In this document: in pieces, positions 13,101 through 25,856 of the stretch
How the letters are laid out: every line of letters begins with the position of its first letter
Position numbering within the stretch: position 1 is the first letter of the stretch
Source: Lingula anatina
Taxonomy: Eukaryota; Brachiopoda; Lingulata; Lingulida; Lingulidae
NCBI RefSeq assembly: GCF_001039355.2
Contig: NW_019776146.1
Coordinates: forward strand, 70,788 to 101,500
Length of the DNA stretch: 30,713 nt
Reading direction: 5' to 3'
Made by a program: the position numbers and the translations under genes
Notes under the pieces: model-generated
What the model was told of the DNA's origin: nothing
What the model saw: only the letters and a program-made list of their open reading frames with translations
Databases searched by the model: none

Positions 13101-16100
13101 CAATATATAAGCCTTATCCCCTGTTTACTGTGTCCTTGTTTACTGTGCCTGCCACACCTACCTCAGAATGCTTTTGTTGCAGCTCAGACAGTTCTCGCTC
13201 TCGTTGCCTCTCATGCACCTCCTTCACTGTCCCCAGCTGTTCAAGACGCTGCTGTTCCAGTTGCATCTTAACATTCTCCAACTGCTCTTCATACTGCTGC
13301 TTTAGGGCCTCCAACTGAAACACCAGAAATATCTTGTCTACTTACATAGATATAATAAATGTATTGTCTTAAATAGGATTTTTAGGAGCAATTACATCAC
13401 AGATAACAGCTGAATTTGATTCAGATATAGTCTAAATTTCACCAACTTAAGGAAATTTAACTGAAACATGATAAATACCTTACATACTAATATAATATAC
13501 ATATAATACTGTATTATCTTACATAAGAATCTTACCAACACCAGAAATACCTCAAGAACTAATATGAAATATATAATACTATATCATCTTACATAAGAAT
13601 CTAAGTGCCCTTTTAAACAATGAACAAACTTGAATCCTATATAGTCTAAATGAAATCAACCTCAAGCATTCCAACCTAAACAACACAAACATCTTATCAC
13701 CTGATGCAATGCAGGTCAACTTTTAAATATTTTCAGTGCCTCGGCAATATGGTGATTTAAAAATGAAGAAGCTAATAATGGTTTTATATCTTAAGTAAGT
13801 ATTTGATGGCACAATTCAAACAACAACTTTGGTTTAAGTCAATAAATTCTTTACATCAGTTGTATTGATAAAACAATCTAAAATTGGGCACAGTGTTTGA
13901 AAATTGACTAATCTTAACCATTTCACAATAGAAATGTCAATGAAATCTTTTTTACAAGAACCTGCCTTAAGTTTATAATCATATTAACAAATCTGACAAC
14001 AGTATAACATCAAATGAGTAACTTTTCATTTTCACAACCTAATATATATACATAAAGCTTACAAACTTTTCAAATAGTTTAAAAGAAAATCAAGTGATGT
14101 CAGGACTTGAAATAATACTTGCAATATTCAAACGGACAATAATGTTCTAAAAGTCCTGTTCAGACCAGTACTAACTTAAAACCAGAAACTGTCCAACTGA
14201 TATAGACCCCATTACGTCTTTTAGGTTAAAATCTTTGAGGTTAAAATTCTTTTAGGTAATGTGGCTCAGAATATTTCCAAGTTCAGTCAAGACCAATTTT
14301 CAATGTGGCTCCATTTAAAAAATATTTTTCATAAACAAGACAGCCATCATGACAAATAGTTAAAATGCCAATATCATGTAAACACATGAAACCACCCAAG
14401 TTTCTTTCTTGGCACCGAAAGGGTTACCAACCCTACTGTGCATATACACATAATAAACACTTGAATAATATTATAATTATACTACACTTACTATGTTAAT
14501 AAAACAACAAATAACAAAAGTGGCCCAATTTGCAAACAAAGTTGTCAACTCTCCCCCTGAACTGTGACATTTTCACTCACCCTGGACCTGGCTGACTGAA
14601 GATGGATACCTTCTGGCAGCCACCCTACCACTATCCCGTCCTGGCTCTCTGGGCCGACTAACTTCATAGAATTGATTTGAAACATTCTGCTCTTTACATA
14701 TGTGCTTATATCACAGAGACTTCATCAACTTATTGCCTTGGTCACAATATCAGATAAGTCATGATGATCAGGATTATTGGAGCGACTGGACTAAGTTTTC
14801 TGTCTTTTTTTTTTTTTCTTTTTTTATAAGAACTTCTTAAGAAGGTTGTAAAGTCAATGAGACTGACAATGATTTCAGATGGGGAAGTTGGACATCCGTT
14901 GAAATGAAAAACAGTTCAGCAAACATCAGCTATACATCCATGTTTGTTGTACAACACTTCTTCATGCGCAAGTCATCGATTCAGATGAAATTCAGAGAAA
15001 ATTTAAAAATCGATCTTCTTATCCTCTTCTTTTATCAAGCACCTCCCTATAGTAGAGCCAAATGTCCAAATGTATTTTAAAGAAAAAAACTTTTAAATAT
15101 AAAGAAAAGCCTCTAGCCCCTTTTCCCAGACACTCCAACACCCTACACACGTCCCAAAAGCGCTCTTCCCTTCAGAGTAACTTCAGATTATTTTCTCTTC
15201 ACAATCCCTCTAAATAATTCACCACCCAAGCTGTTTCTCCATTCTTATTATTGCTTTCTTCCAATGGTAGAATGATATAATCAGGGGGGATTAATCAGAA
15301 CACCTCCTAAATAATTCATTTGTCATATAAGAAATATCTATTTTAAGGAATGGTCAGGAAGGGAACCAACTTTTAAATTATTCAATCACCATATAAAAGT
15401 GGATATATTGGAGGCAGAGACCTGGGGAGAAATTTCTGAATGGTTTTATCACCATCCATAAAATGTTTTCTCAGGGATATTATGTGCAGTCACAAATAGC
15501 CAATAAGAGGTGGCCAATTTCTAAATAATTCATTAATAACATGTAAAATAAAGGGGGTGGTGGTGGCGACGGGATTTTCAACAGAATTTTCCAAATACAC
15601 TTCATTACTTTTAGGACGTGGAATAGGCGTTTTGTTTTCTACTATCTAAATCCTATCCAAAGAACTGGTAGTTTGTTCCTCAAGGACTCGCATAAATTTT
15701 AAGTAAAAACTATGAGAATTTTAAAAAAACTGTTTAAGTCAACAGAAAAATCTACTGGTCGAAAATCTGTTTTTTGTCTCTAATCCAAGAAAATGAACTT
15801 TAAAAATATCTTAAATTTTCCAGAGAACAAAGGGGGGAACTGTTTCGGTTGCTTGCCTGCACTTAATAAATAATAGATCACATTTCAAGGACATGTCAAC
15901 ACAAAATTGGACAGGTGAATAAGGTAGATGTATCCTGCTGTGCAACAAATTAATGAGGTGACATTACAGAATTTTCTTTTATCGCAGGTGTTCAGGTAGA
16001 AAAGTCTACTAAGTAACCGAGTTCAAAAGATACCCATTTGTTTAAGGATTTCTTTCTACCTTAGAATAAGGCAATAGTTGTCTCTATGAAATATGGACTT

Positions 16101-19100
16101 TTGTGATATCAGACTATTTTCTTCAACTTAAATCCTGTGAAAACTGAACATAACTTGTATGTGTGTGTGAGAGAGAGAGAGAGAGAAGAGAGAGAGAATT
16201 ACATAATAAGTTGGTTAGTTTAAACACACAATAAAAATAGCATCAAATGTGAACATATCGAAAATACAACTGAAGCTGCTGTGAAGAATGGTGCAACACA
16301 TATAACCAAACAGAGATCTAATGTTAAAATCCACACAAATTAGATACTGAAAAAGTTAGTAAATCTACAACACAACTAAAACCAGTGTGAAGACAAGTGC
16401 AAAACAATAAAATAGTGCAGGGATGTGAAGGTCTGGGTCATTACAAAAGCATAGAATGAAAACACCAATGAAACAATGTCATACTCGGATGTCATTTCAT
16501 TATTATTTCATCAGGTCTCACAATAAAAAATACCCAATACAAATAAAGTGTCCAGAATAATGGACTTAAGTAAGATCTTGTCTTTAATTTTCAATCTTCA
16601 TCATAAATTTATTCAATTTAACCAACAAGAATCATGATAACACAAAAAGGAAAATTATGGTTATAGCAAGTGACAATCCTTCTATAAAAAGACTTAATTA
16701 GAAGAGTTATGATTGGCTGACAAACTGGCACTGCTATCAAAAATTCCCAACAGTGAACACATGTGGGAAAAAATTAAACGATTTCAAGTTTCTTCACAAG
16801 AAAAATTTTTTCCAACCATCTACCGCTTTTCATGACCCAGACCTGCACTTAACTACATTATACAAAAATATTTCTTCAATTTAACACCTCTTTGCTGTCT
16901 TCTTTGATATTTACATACAGAAACCATAGGCCACAGCATATCAAAATGTTATTATACAGAGACCATGGTTTCTATTTGATTTCAGGCTGGTGATATTGGG
17001 GAATTATACTAAACATCAATAGAAAATCGAGATCATTTCAAATTTTACCCCCAATCACTGTATAAATAAAATGTTACATGGGATTCCAAATCAATGACAC
17101 ATAATTATGTGTTAAAACATAAATGTGAAATTCCTAAAATAGACATATTTCTATTCACTTCCTGAAGTACAATGCTAAAATCTACTGAACTGTATGCTTT
17201 GAAAAGACAATGACTAATGCTTTATTTATCTCTTATGCTAGCTTTAACACTATCATATGGTTATAATACTCATAGGACATATAATATTGATGGTTAAATA
17301 TAACAGGCTTTTCACCATATCATACTTTGAAACATTTTTCTTAACTACATCATCTCTAATATGATACTTGAAATATTTGACACTAAAATCTCAAAACAAT
17401 TCAGATCTTTCAACATATTTCCATTATATAAACTGTCTTCAATAAAGATAAATCTCACATATTTATGAAAACTTGAAACAGAAAAAAAAAATAATAAAAT
17501 ATAAACTATAAAAGTATAAGGGCAAACCTAGTCTAATATTCACCCAAATCAATAACAAATATTGGTCAATTACTTATTTTTTATAATTCTAAGGCACATC
17601 GTGAAGAGGGAGATTTTGGGGACAGTATATGACCTGTCTCTCCGGTGACATCAGTGAGCCCTTGACCAGTTTTGAGTTTGCCCAGTTCTTAACAAGTTTA
17701 CGGTTGCATTTCACGCAAATTGTAATGGCTTAACATAATATGTGCTATCTAGTCCCTCTGCTGTCTCACCACCCATCATTATAATGGAGAGAATCCTAGA
17801 TAGCTCAAACTATCAAAACTTCACAGATTTTATAGGACTTCAGATATTTCAAATAACTTAGAAAAGGGGGATCAAAAATAATGGCAGACTATACGTTGAC
17901 AAAAATTATCCGAAGATGTTTTTCTTCTGGCTGCTTTCTGCCAAATTATAGTCTATTGCACAATTGCAGAAATTAACTAATTTTTTTGTGTCAATTTTGT
18001 ATTGTTTCACCTTTATTAATAAAAATTTGATCCCATCTCACACAAATTCTAAGAAATTTTTCAAGTCTCAAATGACGCAATACATTTAAGGGTATCTCTG
18101 ACAATTTACACTGAGGCAAGATGCATGCTGTTAATCAAGTTTCCTACTATTAGAAAGCTTTATAACTTGGTCTGCTGAGACAGCACCTTTTAAGTTAAGC
18201 CATCACAACTTGAGTGAAAATGCGCCATTCACACCCTAAGCATAGTTAGTAATACAAGTGGCAGCCTAGTCACAGTAATAACTTCTTACACCATCTTAAC
18301 TTACTCTTCCACAATTTTCTTCCAGCAACACGTCCAAGCCAAATTCATAAAGCCAAAAAGTTTCAAAATGGTCAAAGAGAAATATTTTTAAATTTTCTAG
18401 CCAAACGACACAATATCGAGCAGTTGCTGAAATTCTGTATGCTAGGGTGAGCCAACACCACCACCAAGCAATGTTAAATGTGAAGATATCTTCCCCTTTG
18501 TTCCAACACAAGACATGTTCACATCGAGACTAACATTGACCAGAAACAGACTAGCTGACATCATCATACAGCAGGATTGTTTAACAACATATTTACAAAG
18601 CACAAAGAGTGAGACACTGTGTAATCTGGTTATCCAGTGACATCAGCTGGTTTATTTTCAGGTTAAGTTAGTTCTTATGTGAACATGAGTAAACACAATA
18701 CCACATGAGTATTTCCCATATATTCAAAACAAAATTCCAACCAAGATGATTATATAAATTTCAAAGATAATCATATTAAAAAAACTACAGATTATACCAT
18801 CGCACCTTTTTGCTATGCTTTGTTTCAACGGAGGACAGCTTAGCCACATGTTCTTGCAGCAGCTTGGCTTCTCTTGCCGCGGCGTCCTCAGCGAGTTCTT
18901 GTCGCAGCCTTGTCATGGCCTCCCTGTATTCCATCTCGACTTGTAACTTCACTGCCTGCAGAGTCTTCAGATTTTTCTCCTCCAGGTCGCTCTGAACTGC
19001 TTTCAACTCTTGAGAAAAATTAGATTTGAGAACCTTCTCATTAGCGACTGTCACCTTTTCTAACTCGTGATATTTTGACTCCCATTTTTGGATTGTGTCA

Positions 19101-22100
19101 TCTTTAAGTTGGATTTCCTTTAATAGCTGAGTTTTCTCATTTGCCAGGAGTTTTTCCTTTTCTTTCAGTTCCTGCTCTAATCTGACCAAGTCTCCCTCTA
19201 GAAGTTGCTTCTGCTCCAGAAGCTCTCTTTCTGAGAGATCTTTTTCGCCTATGAATTCTTCCAAACGTTGCTGCTCTCTGATCTTTTGCTCAAGATGCGT
19301 CTTTTCCCGTAAAAGTTCAATCTCTAAGTTCTCTTTTTCCTGCAATTTCAAAGCCAGAGCATGCTTCTCTTTCTGCAAGTTTTGCTCAAGTGCATCCCTT
19401 TCCTTAATTATTTCTGTCATTCTTTGGTCTCTAAGCTTATGTTCCTCCAATTTACGGGAGAGTTCGTCTTTCTGCGACTGCAATTCGGACAACTGCTGCC
19501 CAAATACGCCCTGGACTTCGGCTGAAACAGAATCAGCAGTGGAGAGTTGCTCCCGTAACACAGCCACTGTCTTAGCCTCTTGGTTCAATTTAGTTGCCAA
19601 GTCTTCCTTTTCCTTCTCTAGTTTCAAATTAGTTTCTTTTAATTTTTCCAATTGTTGTGAAATGTAAGCAGACTCCATTGCATGGTTTTCTGTGGCTTTA
19701 TTTCGGTGTTCCTCTTCAAGTTGTTGATATTTGTTCCTGTCTTCTACCAGATCCTTCTCAGTGGCTTCCAATTTTTCCGAAACTTGCAGCAATTTCTCTT
19801 GCATCTCAGCCATTTCATTTCTCAAAGAAACATCTACGCCCTGCACTGACTCTATTTGTTCCTTGGCGTCCTGCAATTCTCTGATCAACTCATCACATTT
19901 TATGTTAGAGGCGAGAACTTCATCTTCTAACTCGTCCACCTTGGACTTGTAATGCTCACAGTTAGCAGTCAATTCCCTCACACGTGCCTCGTACTGCATC
20001 TTTTCATCCTGCAACACAGCAGCGGCATCTACTCTGCTGCCAGCTGTTTCTTGAATTGTCAGCTGGCTTTGCTGGTGGGATTCTATGTCCAATTTCTCTC
20101 TTTCGGCCAGCAGCAGCCTATTTTCCAAGTCCATGATGTACTTCTGTAAGGATGAGATCTCGTCAACAGACCCGCTGGTAGCTCGTAAACTACTCACTTC
20201 CTGTTTTAGGCTCTCGTTCTCCAGTGCCATGTTTTCATATTTCATATTTGCAGTCAGTAGTTCCTGTTCCATGTCGCACTTTTCTTGGTCAAGTGTGTTT
20301 CTAAGATTCATGATGCTCTCTTCCAGGTGTACATTCTGTTTTCGTAGTACTTCCAATTCACCCTGCAAGCCCTCCTCCTCCGCAAAGCCACCATAACTGA
20401 CATCACCAGCCATGCGCTCATCTAACTCTCGACATCGTTGATGCAGACGGTTATTCTCCTCTTCCAGTCTGGAGTAATTGTCCTCAAAGTTCTTCTCAGC
20501 AAAAGTGTAAGTGTTTTTCTGCACTTCTATCTCGGTTGCCAGGGCCTGGTTCTCCTCTTGCAGCTGTTGGCACCGCGTCTCCCACTCCTGTGACTGCAGC
20601 TCCATCTGGTGTTGCAGTTCTTCATAGCGATGATTCCAGTCTGCTGCAACAGCCTCACTGTGGGAACCAACGCTTGCAGGGCTACCTGACCTTGACCTGG
20701 AATGACCTTGAACTTGCAAACGTTGTTGAAGTTTCTCCTTTTCCAACAGCAAGGCTTCGTATTTCACTTTCAAATCGATCAAGTCATGCCCGTCGTCACC
20801 ATTACTGTCTCTTGAGGCCTGCCTCTGCAGGTTTGCACGCAGATAAGCATTTTCTTCAATAAGGGAGTTATATTTTACCCGCCATTCTTCCACGCCATGT
20901 TCCGAGGCAGACTCTACGCTCGCTTCTATTCCAAAGCGTTCTATTTCTTGAGACAGCTGGAAGAACACAAAGTACAGTCTTACACATAACCAACACCAAA
21001 ACTGAAAAGAAAAGGTAGAAAAGGTCAATCACAAGAAAACCAGAATCTAGAGACTAAGTGTATTATTTCTTTTTGCACCCCTGCCACATCTATTTCACTT
21101 TCTGCCACTGAAACTAAAGTATTATGACGTATTCTTGTTATACTGAATAGCCCCTCAAAAAAATGTGAAGATGCATGTGAAAGATAAACACTTTGGTTAT
21201 ATATAAATAAGTGGCAGGTTATTTCATGATACAAGTAAAAATGGACTAGAACCATGCAAAAGCTTTCAATAACAATAAGGTGGTAGAAATACCCCCATAA
21301 AACTGAAGCATATAACCTGTTAAATTCCATTTCATACTTTTGAAAAAAGCAATTATAATACACTTTCATGCATAATATCTTGCATGCAAAATGGCAAGAG
21401 CACATGCCAAAAACAAAAACAAATAAACACTTCAAAAAAAATGTTGTTGAGGAAAGTGGACACATTAAGAGACAAGTACATCAAAAAGGTTGGAAAAAAA
21501 TCATTAAATGATCTTAAAATGTTGAAAAGAAATGGTCAATGTGAGCTGAAAATTGAATTTTTTCATTTTATCATGTTATAAATGCAGGAGTAGCTAACAT
21601 AAATTTGGTGTGGGCACAGGCTGTACTGGTCCATATACCCCCCACCCCTTTAACTTAACTGTTCCACCTGTGGGCCATCAATCCTTCGGTCAAACCCTGT
21701 TCTGATATGACATATCAATAATACTAAAAACTCCAGTAGACACATGTCTTGAATCCAGCAGTTTTTTAAAATTCCTATTCAATATTAAATGTCTGATTCA
21801 GAGTACATTTTATTAATGGATTGAAAAGCAAAGTAATGCCAAAAATATGGGAAAGTCCTCAAAAATACTTTCTCTCAAACCCCCCTCTCCTTGTGGCATG
21901 ATATTTGCCCAGGAGTCTAGCTTGCACTTTGTCCATCATAAATCTCTCCTTGTCACTGTACTCAAGATGGTCATTTCTCCTGATGTGACCAGTTTCCGAC
22001 CCTAGTGGGTCACATGACCATAATGCTGCCATCTGGTGGTTTTCAAGTGGACTTATTTTACCATGACCAAGTCAGGTCAACTATTTCAAAAACGGCTACA

Positions 22101-25100
22101 AGGCAGGTGCGATTTTTTTTTCTTTTTTTTAACTGAAGAATGGAAATTTTACACCACAGCTCATGTTTGACACTGGATACCATATTTGATTACTGATTGA
22201 TTGATAATAATAATAAAAGTAAAATATTTTTGATGAAATAGCAATTTGCTTTGTACTGTTCTTTACCTAGCATTATTTTGAATGGAAAACAGGCATGTTC
22301 ACAACCCTATTGTTATCTGGGTTTTACCTCTCCAGCTTAATTCTGTTTCCTTTGCTGGTATACAACACGGGACTTTTAAGTACACCGAGTAAACTTCACA
22401 ACAGATGGCGCTAGGGTCACATTGGCACATTTTAATTTCAGAAAAATAAAACAAATGCCAAATCAATGCAAAATGAACAATAATTACCAAAAAAAATTGG
22501 CAATTTTCTACTGCCAAAGTCAATGCATGCCAATATGACCCCAGTAAAGATTTTAGAACAATTTCATTATTTTATCCACATACCTGCATATTCTCTTCCC
22601 CTAGATGCTGACTCTGCTGGGATAAAGTGAGCACCTCTTCCTGCAGGTCTTCCTGTATGTGGTGGACCTCGTCTACTTGTCTTAGCAGAGCGTCTCGTGC
22701 CTCAGCCAAGTCCTAACGTTAAGTAAAACCATAAAATTGAAAAAGTTCTTTTCTGAGTAAATCTAGGCTGTTCATATTTCATTGGGTGTATTTTCCCTTA
22801 TCAAATTGAACTAAATCATTCTTAACAAAAGTCACACAAAAGAATATAAATGTCTGCATTTTAAATTCCTCAAAACTCCAAGCAGATGGTGCAACGGGTA
22901 GCTACCACATTTCTTGCAGACCATTTTTTTTTTCTTTTTTTTAATGGTAAAATTGAACTCTTAAGATAATAGCAAAAAGTTATCTGCACATAGTAAGCTA
23001 TCCAAGTTTAACAAACTTCCTTAAATCTAAAACAGGCCCCAAATGTATCCCATTCTGCCATTCAGCACCCTAAAACAGAGTACCTGGGGTGGCGCAAACA
23101 ATTTTTTTCGTTTAGCCAAATTACCACTTTTTCATTGCTTTTTTGTCCAAATGGTTTAAATTTGACTAAAATAAGTCATATCAACCCCATTTTGTTTAGC
23201 CAATTTCAGTCAGTTTTAGCATTTGGCTAAATTGGCAAGTGTTAGCACTACCCCAGGGTAGTTTTTCACTCTGGCAAACACCTAGTTTTCTTTCTGTAGC
23301 CTGCCTACCACTTAAAAACTGAAGTCCTTTTTTTTTTTTTTAAACAGGACATCAAATTGTTTTTTTTTCTCATTTTTGCCACTAACTACCATTAAACTGT
23401 AGCATTTACCCAATTTCTTAATTTAGCCTGTCTACCACTTTGGCAATCTCAACCTCACCTAAAAACTGACGTTATTAATATTTTTAAAATCTTTTGCCAC
23501 TCACCACCATAAAATTCTACCACTTACCCTATTTTCTTTCTGCAGCCTGTCCACCACTTTGGCCAGCTCGTGGTGGTCCACTTCACAGGAGCCTGCTGTG
23601 GTCTGGTGCAACTGCTGCTGAAGATACGCCAGTCGTTGCTGCTCCAGTTTCTCCGTCTGAACCCTCTCCAGCTCCAGGCGAGCCTTCTGTAGCTCTTGGA
23701 CAAATCTGGAATACAGACCACGCCAAGTAAGCTCCAGACACAAGTCATGTTTATATATATTTTAAAAAACTCTGAACATTTATCATGTGATCAAACTCGT
23801 AACCTACATTTTTTGGGTTTTCTATGCTTGAATGTTAAGTAAAAAATTCATAATTCTGCAATTCCGCAGAAAAACTCAAGCCTAAAACTATTCTTGCCTG
23901 GCTGTAAGAAAGTACATACTAGTATTATCTTATTTATCATTAAGAGTAAATGGGTATTTTTAGCAGTAATGGGACCATCACCTTTGTTTAAAATATTTGT
24001 TCAAAGTCTTTATATCCTTAGCTATATTTGTTGTTTGGTTACAGTCAGGCAAATGAATAATCTTTGATACCCTCTTTTTACCAAAATGACTGGAAATGTA
24101 AAATTTATTTTGAACTTGGAGGTATTTTTGGCAGTAATGGTAATGTCATCCTTGTTTTAAAGGTTTGTTTACAGTCTTAAAATCATTACATATAGTTTTC
24201 TGAAAGGGAGAAAAAAAATTTTTAACTTATGAGCTGTTTCTTTTGGGATCATTCCAATTACCAAGCAATCTTTTTCTTGCTTAACTGACTTACCTGCGCT
24301 CACTTTCAGATCGAATGCCATCTATTTTCTGTTTGAGAAGAATTTCCTGGTCTTTCATGAACTGTTCTTTTTCCTTCTTGTTGTCATACTCCCACTCGAC
24401 CCGAGCTCTTTCTAGGTGTATCTCATGAACCTCATTTAGATTTTGCTCTTGTCTACGCAACTTTGCCTCAAAGTCCTCAGTAAGCGCCTGTATTTTACTC
24501 TGAAACTCTTTTTCAACATCACCACCATGCAGAGATGCTTCAACTTTAGAAGTGTCCACACTGTTAACAATTTTTGCTTCAATGCCAGCCTTCTGATGGT
24601 TTTCTTGCTCCAAAAGTTTTAGCTTTATTTGCTGCATTTCACTTTCATGTAAGTCTTTATTTTGTTTGAATTCATGTTCAGTTTGAGCAAGCTGGTGCTT
24701 CAATTCCTCTACTGTTTGCTGGTGGTTTACTTGAAGACTTTGAATCTCTGCATCCTGCTCTTTAAGTCTATGCTCGTATTCTGCCACTTGGGTCCCTGCA
24801 TTTTCCAGGTTTTTCGACAGACCCTCTATAGTTTTTTCCGACTCTTGCAACTTGCAGCTCAGATCTTCCCTAACTTTCAAAGCCTCCTTAAGCTTTGTGT
24901 TTGCTTCGTCAACCTGTGCCTTGTAGGACAAATTTTCCTCCTCCAATAATTTCAGCCGTTTCGGATATTCCTGTATATGGCCAAGCTGCTCCACTACGCT
25001 GTGGTACCAAGTCTGCCACTCAGATGCCTGCTTCGTTAGAGTTTCGTTCTGCTCAGTCAGCTGCTTTAGTTCCTGATTCAGTTTCTCATTTTCCTCCCGC

Positions 25101-25778
25101 TGTTGTTCTCTCAACTGCTCCTTAATCTGAGTAATCTGCATCCCGTGCTGTTCCTCCATCTCAGCCATTTTCTGCTGGAGGTCAGTCTGAGAGATGCTGG
25201 GACTGTCTGGCCGACTGCTTGACCGCTTGCCCTGTTTCTGCATATCTTCGACATCAGTCATCAACTGACGCACCACAGCATTGGAATCCTTCTCTTTCTT
25301 CTTTAAAGCCTCGACCTGCTCTCCCAACGTCAGATTCTCCTGTGAAGCTTGAGAAAACTTCTGAGTTAGCTCCGACAGGGCGTCTTCCTTCTCTTTTAAC
25401 GCCTTCTGCAGAGTCAGAACCTGATTCTTAGCCTCCTGTAATGCCTGGGACGAGAGCTCAAATCCTCCTTTTTGATTCCTCAGGGCTTCATCAGCCTGAG
25501 AAAACAGGAGACAAACACAAATCAAAGGTCAAGCTACAGAAAGAACATGTAGGGGGACATTTTCACTGCTTGTGTTCAGAGAACATCCAAGTGCTTAATA
25601 CACATGCCAGGGTGCTAAATCTCTTCAATACAAAGTATATGAAATAACACTACATGTACAAAGATCAGCATGGGTCAGTCCTTTGACTACCATTATGAAA
25701 AGAGGACAACGTGTATCACAACAAATGTGGGAAAAGCAGGAATTTTCCAAAAGGGAAGGCTTTTATTAAATTGCTTCT

Positions 25779-25856
<78 letters not shown>

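Larger units (their letters stand above)
13315..18805 (-). other. intron 10, 5.5 kb
   Basis: Longest intron in the window. It is AT-rich with no coiled-coil exon that I can find. It holds a candidate alternative first exon (14581-14685), a poly-T/A tract near 14806-14825, a GT/GA microsatellite (16159-16198) and diverged direct repeats near its 3' end (13319-13602). The rest, especially 16.2-18.6 kb, shows nothing I recognise. Confidence 0.7.

Noticed and set aside
15000-18600. Searched for further coiled-coil exons, tRNA genes or reverse transcriptase remnants in intron 10
   Set aside because: No frame with heptads, no cloverleaf-like sequence and no transposon protein motifs could be supported by eye.
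18785-18805. Alternative exon-10 donor at GATG|GTATAA
   Set aside because: It leaves phase 2, which does not fit exon 11 starting in phase 0.
21025-21465. 146-codon minus-strand open frame in intron 9
   Set aside because: Phe/Cys/His-rich AT-driven composition, no splice phase fit, no family similarity.
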